Assembly (NCBI GenBank): GCA_000444245.1
Contig: ATSW01006662.1
Location: 1-26,980 of the forward strand
Length of the DNA stretch: 26,980 nt
Reading direction: 5' to 3'
DNA from: Botryllus schlosseri
Taxonomy: Eukaryota; Chordata; Ascidiacea; Stolidobranchia; Styelidae
Positions within the stretch are counted from its first letter, which is position 1, and each line of letters begins with the position of its first letter. Of the stretch, positions 25,607 to 26,980 are shown in pieces. Made by a program: the position numbers and the translations under genes. Below the pieces are notes generated by a model. That model was not told where the DNA came from, ran no database searches, and was given only the letters and a program-made list of their open reading frames with translations.

Positions 25607-26980
25607 GGCATTAGTGTAAAACCACAGTATAATGCAGGTTAAGGGTATTTAGAGCTGGGAATACTGGAAGGAGTTAAATTTCAGACACAAACTTACGTGA
25701 GTAGTACGCATTATGGGCGTAGCAAGAATTCAAACTAGAATGGGGCACGAGTTTACGTCACGGAACAATCATTGAATCGGGCGAAATGAGGCCTAAATTG
25801 GGACAAAGTTTCCTGGTTATTTTCAAATCCATATTGCTGTGTTATTCACTATTTGGTAGCTTTATGAATTGCACAGTAAGCCTTACCGGCAATTCGCATA
25901 CAGCTTTCGGGTCGTATCGATGGTTCGATCTAGTACTGCAAGAACTTTTTTAAGATTAATTAAGAAGTAATCTGCAGCGTCACAACTATCAATTCCATAT
26001 TTCCGATAAATCAATTACAGCAGTGGCCGGGCCAGTGGCTCTTTTGGGTATAAGATATGGCTTTTTGACGTATTTCTGATATTATACTTAATTTTATCGA
26101 TATTGCAGCAACTTGTTGGTAAATTTTCGTAACGGCCTGAATAATTATTCTGGTGGCAGCATGAAACACGTATTTGAGAGGTCAAGACAGTGGCGTATCC
26201 AGGGTCAAGAGCCTCAAATTTAAGCTGCTGTAGCGCCAGCTATCAATATCCCTCGCGAATTCGATGAACCGGACATCGCCTCTGCACAATCTTGGATTGT
26301 ACCATACGTTGGTTGATCAAAGATAATAGCAGACATGGGGACGCCTCTATGACAATCTAGTTTTCAAATACACATTGTCTTCCTGATCTACGCCGAGAAA
26401 TGAACTGCCGTGGAAGTGACATTTTAATTACAAATTCAATTTACGAACAACTCTGCGCTATCCCTGCGCTATCCCTGTTTTTGATTGGTAAGTAGTTTTC
26501 TAGTAGCCTAGACTGATGTTAAAATGTAGGCGTGTAGTGCAACGTTTATGTTACCGCTCAATACTTTAGGAATTGATAAGTCGATCAATATTTCGATTTT
26601 CGGAATCAGGGCTAGTTATATTAGACGTATATCAGTTTTTACAAATTCTGATCTATTTACGATGAATTGCGCCATCACAGGATGATTATAATCCCAATGC
26701 CTATCTCCATAACAATGAAAAATTCGAGACTGATTGTGGGAGTTCCAGGGCCACGAGCGGAATAAAATTTATATTTTCGTAATCAGTGCAGAGTCAGCTT
26801 TCGATTGATACCCGTTTTACCAAATTTAATGCTGGGCAAGCTGGTCAAAAATGACCATCAAATTGCCTGTAGCCAAACAGAAATTGTGACGTGACACAAT
26901 TTCACTGAGGCGTGGGATTTGCCTGTGTCGAGACATGGGGTGATTACTTCATGAATGTAATCGATTGCGATTACGATTAC
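25607..26980. other. Unassigned right edge, 1.4 kb
   Basis: No gene seen. It contains CAGTGGCGTATCCAGGG at about 26190 (a common transposon-end motif, unpaired), a small tandem TGCGCTATCCC pair near 26455-26475, and a GATTGCGATTACGATTAC run cut by the window end. Confidence 0.45.

Noticed and set aside
26190-26240. Element starting CAGTGGCGTATCCAGGG (also CAGTGGCGTA at about 18431)
   Set aside because: The motif is common at transposon ends, but no far end pairs with it within the window.
1-26980. Retrovirus-like, LTR or Polinton element
   Set aside because: No LTR pair, reverse transcriptase, integrase, capsid or envelope signature was seen on either strand.

Overview
The window is animal nuclear DNA. 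It has spliced exons with GT..AG borders, a TATA box, a poly(A) signal, tRNA-derived SINEs with AAT tails, microsatellites and many short DNA transposons. There is no prokaryotic gene packing and no rRNA or true tRNA gene. The compact introns and phase-1 sushi exons suit an invertebrate, perhaps an invertebrate chordate such as a tunicate, but the sequence does not settle the taxon.

The only host gene I can support runs on the + strand from about 9415 (TATA box) to about 20077 (AATAAA). It has 13 exons. Exon 1 encodes a signal peptide, exons 2-12 each encode one complement control protein (CCP/sushi) domain, and exon 13 adds a few residues and the stop. Every internal splice site is phase 1. 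The intended product is a secreted protein of about 723 residues with 11 CCP domains and no membrane anchor. In this sequence exon 5 (CCP4) is 184 nt, not a multiple of three, and carries one surplus base that leads to an early stop.

1-9400 is repeat-rich and has no supported gene. It holds an intact tRNA-SINE (82-457), hAT-type elements (876-1605, 4023-5020, 5249-5690, 8118-8715), and three minus-strand copies of a second SINE family (5887-6022, 6837-7071, 8803-8966).

9415-20100 is the CCP gene. Introns 3-6 are 1.2-1.7 kb and swollen by insertions: a full SINE in intron 3 and one end-to-end hAT element in each of introns 4, 5 and 6. Introns 7-12 are 0.2-0.5 kb and hold no element I can recognise.

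20250-26980 has a second copy of the TAGG-GTTACCATA hAT family (20258-20590), a long stretch without a recognisable gene, and a composite at 23787-25598. The composite is a Mutator-like element with FLYWCH-finger exons, into which a hAT element (24527-25379) has jumped; both layers keep their own target duplications. The rest is unassigned.

The general pattern is a secreted sushi-repeat gene evolving by exon duplication inside a landscape of internally deleted hAT elements. Each hAT family carries its own short word repeated near its ends, which may be the binding site of its lost transposase.
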